DNA from: Rickettsia typhi
GTDB taxonomy: Bacteria; Pseudomonadota; Alphaproteobacteria; Rickettsiales; UBA1997
DNA length: 8,178 nt
Assembly (NCBI GenBank): GCA_945898025.1
Contig: CAMDGT010000046.1
Location: forward strand, 1 to 8,178
Direction: 5' to 3'
The number at the start of each line of letters is the position of its first letter. Position 1 is the stretch's first letter. The notes under the pieces are model-generated. The model had not been told where the DNA came from and made no database searches. It saw nothing but the letters and a program-made list of their open reading frames with translations. Made by a program: the position numbers and the translations under genes. Shown piece by piece: positions 5,984 through 8,178 of the stretch.

Positions 5984-7647
5984 TTGTTGAACAAAAAATT
6001 ATCGTAACAATTGGTAGCCAAACTTCAATTGTATCGCTTCATAGCAATAATGAAATCAAAGAAAAAATTTATATCGAAACACTAAATGATGAAAGTAAAA
6101 AACAGTTAAAAGAATTTTTTTCTAAAAATAAAATCTCTGAAATTTTTATCATCCTAGATGGAATTGATCAAATGTATAAGAAGAAAAGCTATCCCGCAAT
6201 ACACAAAGGAGATGTTCTGCATTTAATAAAAAGAGAAATTACAAACGATCCCGACAAAGATTCAATAAAAAATTTCTTACTTTTTGAGAAAAAAAAGATT
6301 AAAAAAATTCCTCCAAATCAACAAAATGGCAAAATTAAGGAAAAAATTGAAAAAAGCTGGGATTGCATGTTTATCTCATTTTTAAATTCAGAATTGCTAA
6401 CAAGTTGGATAGAATTTTTACTATCAATGCCTAATAATCTTCGCGGAATATATACGCTGTCCGTTGAGGCTTTCGAATTATCCACAGCCATCATCAAACA
6501 GCTAGAAAAAAACAAAAAAGATAAAAAAAAACAACCAAACAAAGACAATAAAGAACGACAAGAAAATCTAGAAGAAGCAAATGGAATCAACAAGCAAGTT
6601 GATAAAAAAATATTAAAAAAAGAAGAAGAGTTAAAGCTCTATTGCTTTGTAATTAAAAGCAAAGTAAGTGGCGCAAGGCAAATTGTTTTCTCTAAAAATG
6701 GCATAGTATTTACAAGGGCTGTAAATTACGAGAAGGATAAAAATGATTTTGCGGAAAGATATTATCAAGACATATTTAGCACCTTTGAATATTTAAAAAG
6801 AATATATCCCGAACTTCAAATTGAGCAGTTAGAAATAATAAATATCCTATCGAAAGAACATAATGAAAAAATTAAAAATAGCAATACCGAATTAGCAATC
6901 TCAAACTTTACGCCCGCTGGCTTTTCTAAATTACTTGGCTATAAAAATTTAATTGAAGAAGATGAAGAAAATTCCGATTTACTAATTGCACAAATTTTTA
7001 GTAAATCAAAGCCTATTTTAAAATTCAGCACTCCTAAAATATTGGAAGCAAATCGATTATTTTTAATTCTAAAAAGCTTTTATTATATAAATTTGCTTGG
7101 ATTATTGGCAATATTGTTATCACTGGTAATCGCTATACTATTTGAAAAATCAATGCTTGATTTAGCGGAAGAAGCAACTCAAAAAAAAGAGCTAGCTTTC
7201 AAAAAACTAAGCACAGTTAAGAAAAATACCTTTAATGGCGACGAAATTATTGAAAATAATGAACCGGTCTCAATCGACAGAATATCTGATTTTGGTAAGT
7301 TTGAAGAATATCTAAAAACCGATTATGAAAATTTTGAGAAATTTTACAAAGATCTAAGATTTCTAAAAAAATTTGATGCAACTCTTGAAGGCTTTTCTTA
7401 TAATTCGCCGACTATTGATATAAAAACTCCAAAATCAAATAACGAATATAAAATTGTATTTTTTGGTAAAATGTTAAATCGCAATGGAGATATAGAGCAA
7501 TTATTTTCAAGTTTTGATGCCTTAACTGCAGAAGTAAAAAATAATTTTGCAAATCATAAAGTTAAATATGTAGAATTGCCGAGAGATATTGATTTTACAA
7601 AAAAATATTATGACACAAAAATTCAATTTTCTATTCAAAAAAACTGA
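5980..7647 (+). CDS. PilM/GspL-like protein fused to a PilN-like membrane and periplasmic part
   Basis: This 555-residue protein is probably an inner-membrane platform component of a type IV pilus or type II secretion-like machine. Residues 1-345 look like a divergent actin-fold domain: an opening strand-turn-strand IIVTIGSQTSIVSL, YPAIHKGDVLHLIKRE (71-86), a central domain with LRGIYTLSVEAFELS (154-168), and GARQIVFSKNGIVFTRAV (231-248), which matches the 'RQ-F--G-L-FSR' pattern I recall from PilM/GspL relatives. A charged Lys/Asn/Glu linker lies at 175-217. One membrane helix (367-388) is followed by a coiled coil (about 390-465) and a small C-terminal domain (470-555), the PilN layout. No catalytic motif for ATP use is obvious. 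The start is fixed by the third 16-bp repeat. The next gene overlaps its stop by one base. Homology is inferred from architecture and local patterns and is not a firm family match. Confidence 0.55.
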   Translation: MIVEQKIIVTIGSQTSIVSLHSNNEIKEKIYIETLNDESKKQLKEFFSKNKISEIFIILDGIDQMYKKKSYPAIHKGDVLHLIKREITNDPDKDSIKNFLLFEKKKIKKIPPNQQNGKIKEKIEKSWDCMFISFLNSELLTSWIEFLLSMPNNLRGIYTLSVEAFELSTAIIKQLEKNKKDKKKQPNKDNKERQENLEEANGINKQVDKKILKKEEELKLYCFVIKSKVSGARQIVFSKNGIVFTRAVNYEKDKNDFAERYYQDIFSTFEYLKRIYPELQIEQLEIINILSKEHNEKIKNSNTELAISNFTPAGFSKLLGYKNLIEEDEENSDLLIAQIFSKSKPILKFSTPKILEANRLFLILKSFYYINLLGLLAILLSLVIAILFEKSMLDLAEEATQKKELAFKKLSTVKKNTFNGDEIIENNEPVSIDRISDFGKFEEYLKTDYENFEKFYKDLRFLKKFDATLEGFSYNSPTIDIKTPKSNNEYKIVFFGKMLNRNGDIEQLFSSFDALTAEVKNNFANHKVKYVELPRDIDFTKKYYDTKIQFSIQKN

Positions 7648-8178
7648 TGCAAATTGCAATTATTAGAAAAAAAATTATTAAAAATATCGCTATAACCATT
7701 GTTTTTGCAACATTTCTTGCTGGGTCAATATTTTTAAAAATATATCGCGAAAATCTTTTGCAAGAAAAAATAAAAACCATTGAAAATGAAGCAATTAAAG
7801 CTTCTCAACAAACAACAGACATGGAACAAAAAACAACGGAGGCAAAAAAATATCGCGATGTATGGAAAACTCTTTCCAACGAAAAAAAGATGATTACAGG
7901 CATAAAATCAGAAAAAGTTACTGAAACAATAGACATAATAGCAGAAAAATACAACTCTCAGATTGATTCGGTAAAATTATCAATCCCTCAAAATATACAA
8001 GGAGAATCTTTTGATTACAAAACCGTTGTAGTAGTTGCATCAAAAGTAACATTATTATTTAAGGCATTTACAGATATTGATGCCTTAAATTTCTTAATCG
8101 ATCTTAAAAAATCAATCCCTAATTACATTGTTTTTAAAACTGTAGAAATAAAAAAAACGGGTGGCTTAATAATTTGTA
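7647..8178 (+). CDS. PilO-like inner-membrane protein (partial, 3' end outside the window)
   Basis: The ATG at 7647-7649 shares its A with the TGA of the preceding gene, and the frame stays open for 177 codons to the window edge. The protein begins with a short basic cytoplasmic stretch (MQIAIIRKKIIKN), one membrane helix at about 12-32, a Gln/Lys/Glu-rich coiled coil at about 34-75, and then an alpha/beta domain with SVKLSIPQN-like and YKTVVVVASKVTLLF strands. This is the layout of PilO/GspM-type proteins, which pair with PilN/GspL through the coiled coil and a ferredoxin-like periplasmic domain. The one-base overlap with a PilN-like gene is the strongest support. Sequence motifs alone do not identify it, and the end is missing. 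Confidence 0.5.
   Translation, partial: MQIAIIRKKIIKNIAITIVFATFLAGSIFLKIYRENLLQEKIKTIENEAIKASQQTTDMEQKTTEAKKYRDVWKTLSNEKKMITGIKSEKVTETIDIIAEKYNSQIDSVKLSIPQNIQGESFDYKTVVVVASKVTLLFKAFTDIDALNFLIDLKKSIPNYIVFKTVEIKKTGGLIIC

Noticed and set aside
6318..6593. A 91-codon minus-strand open frame opposite the PilM-like linker
   Set aside because: Its Ser/Phe/Leu-rich translation is what an antisense of Lys/Glu-rich A-tracts gives.

Overview
The window looks like chromosomal DNA from an AT-rich alphaproteobacterium, possibly Rickettsiales-like. The pointers are the very low G+C, the A-rich start regions with almost no Shine-Dalgarno sequences, short dispersed palindromes of the kind common in such genomes, and housekeeping proteins full of Lys, Asn and Ile. 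The taxon is inferred and is not shown by a marker gene.

Left edge (1-583): the last 55 codons of a plus-strand gene resembling the C-terminus of a Type ISP restriction-modification enzyme are followed by a 413-base convergent spacer. The spacer carries palindromes, an approximately 30-bp direct repeat framing them, and a 16-bp near copy of the guaA 3' end.

Middle (584-5811): four minus-strand genes lie head to tail, in transcription order acpS, gpsA, guaA and a membrane O-acyltransferase. The first three are nearly gapless (2 bases, then 1 base) and probably share a transcript. They supply active acyl carrier protein, glycerol-3-phosphate for phospholipids, and GMP. The acyltransferase gene is visibly less AT-rich and sits between two copies (15/16 identical) of the guaA terminal sequence. 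It therefore looks like an inserted unit at the guaA 3' end, a site that genomic islands are known to use. It encodes an OafA-type ten-or-so-helix acyltransferase fused to an AlgJ/AlgX-like SGNH domain, suggesting O-acetylation of a surface polysaccharide.

Right edge (5812-8178): a 168-base AT-rich divergent region leads to two plus-strand genes. The first encodes a 555-residue protein laid out like a PilM/GspL cytoplasmic domain joined to a PilN-like membrane and periplasmic part. The second, which starts on the A of the first gene's TGA and runs off the window, is PilO-like. Together they suggest the inner-membrane platform of a divergent type IV pilus or type II secretion system.

The most unusual pattern is that three of the five start codons visible in the window lie inside or beside short tandem repeats: 12 bp x4 at gpsA, 16 bp x3 at the PilM/N-like gene, and a diverged 36-bp-period duplication at the acyltransferase. 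Each repeat multiplies the ATG. In two cases the period preserves the frame and in one it shifts it.
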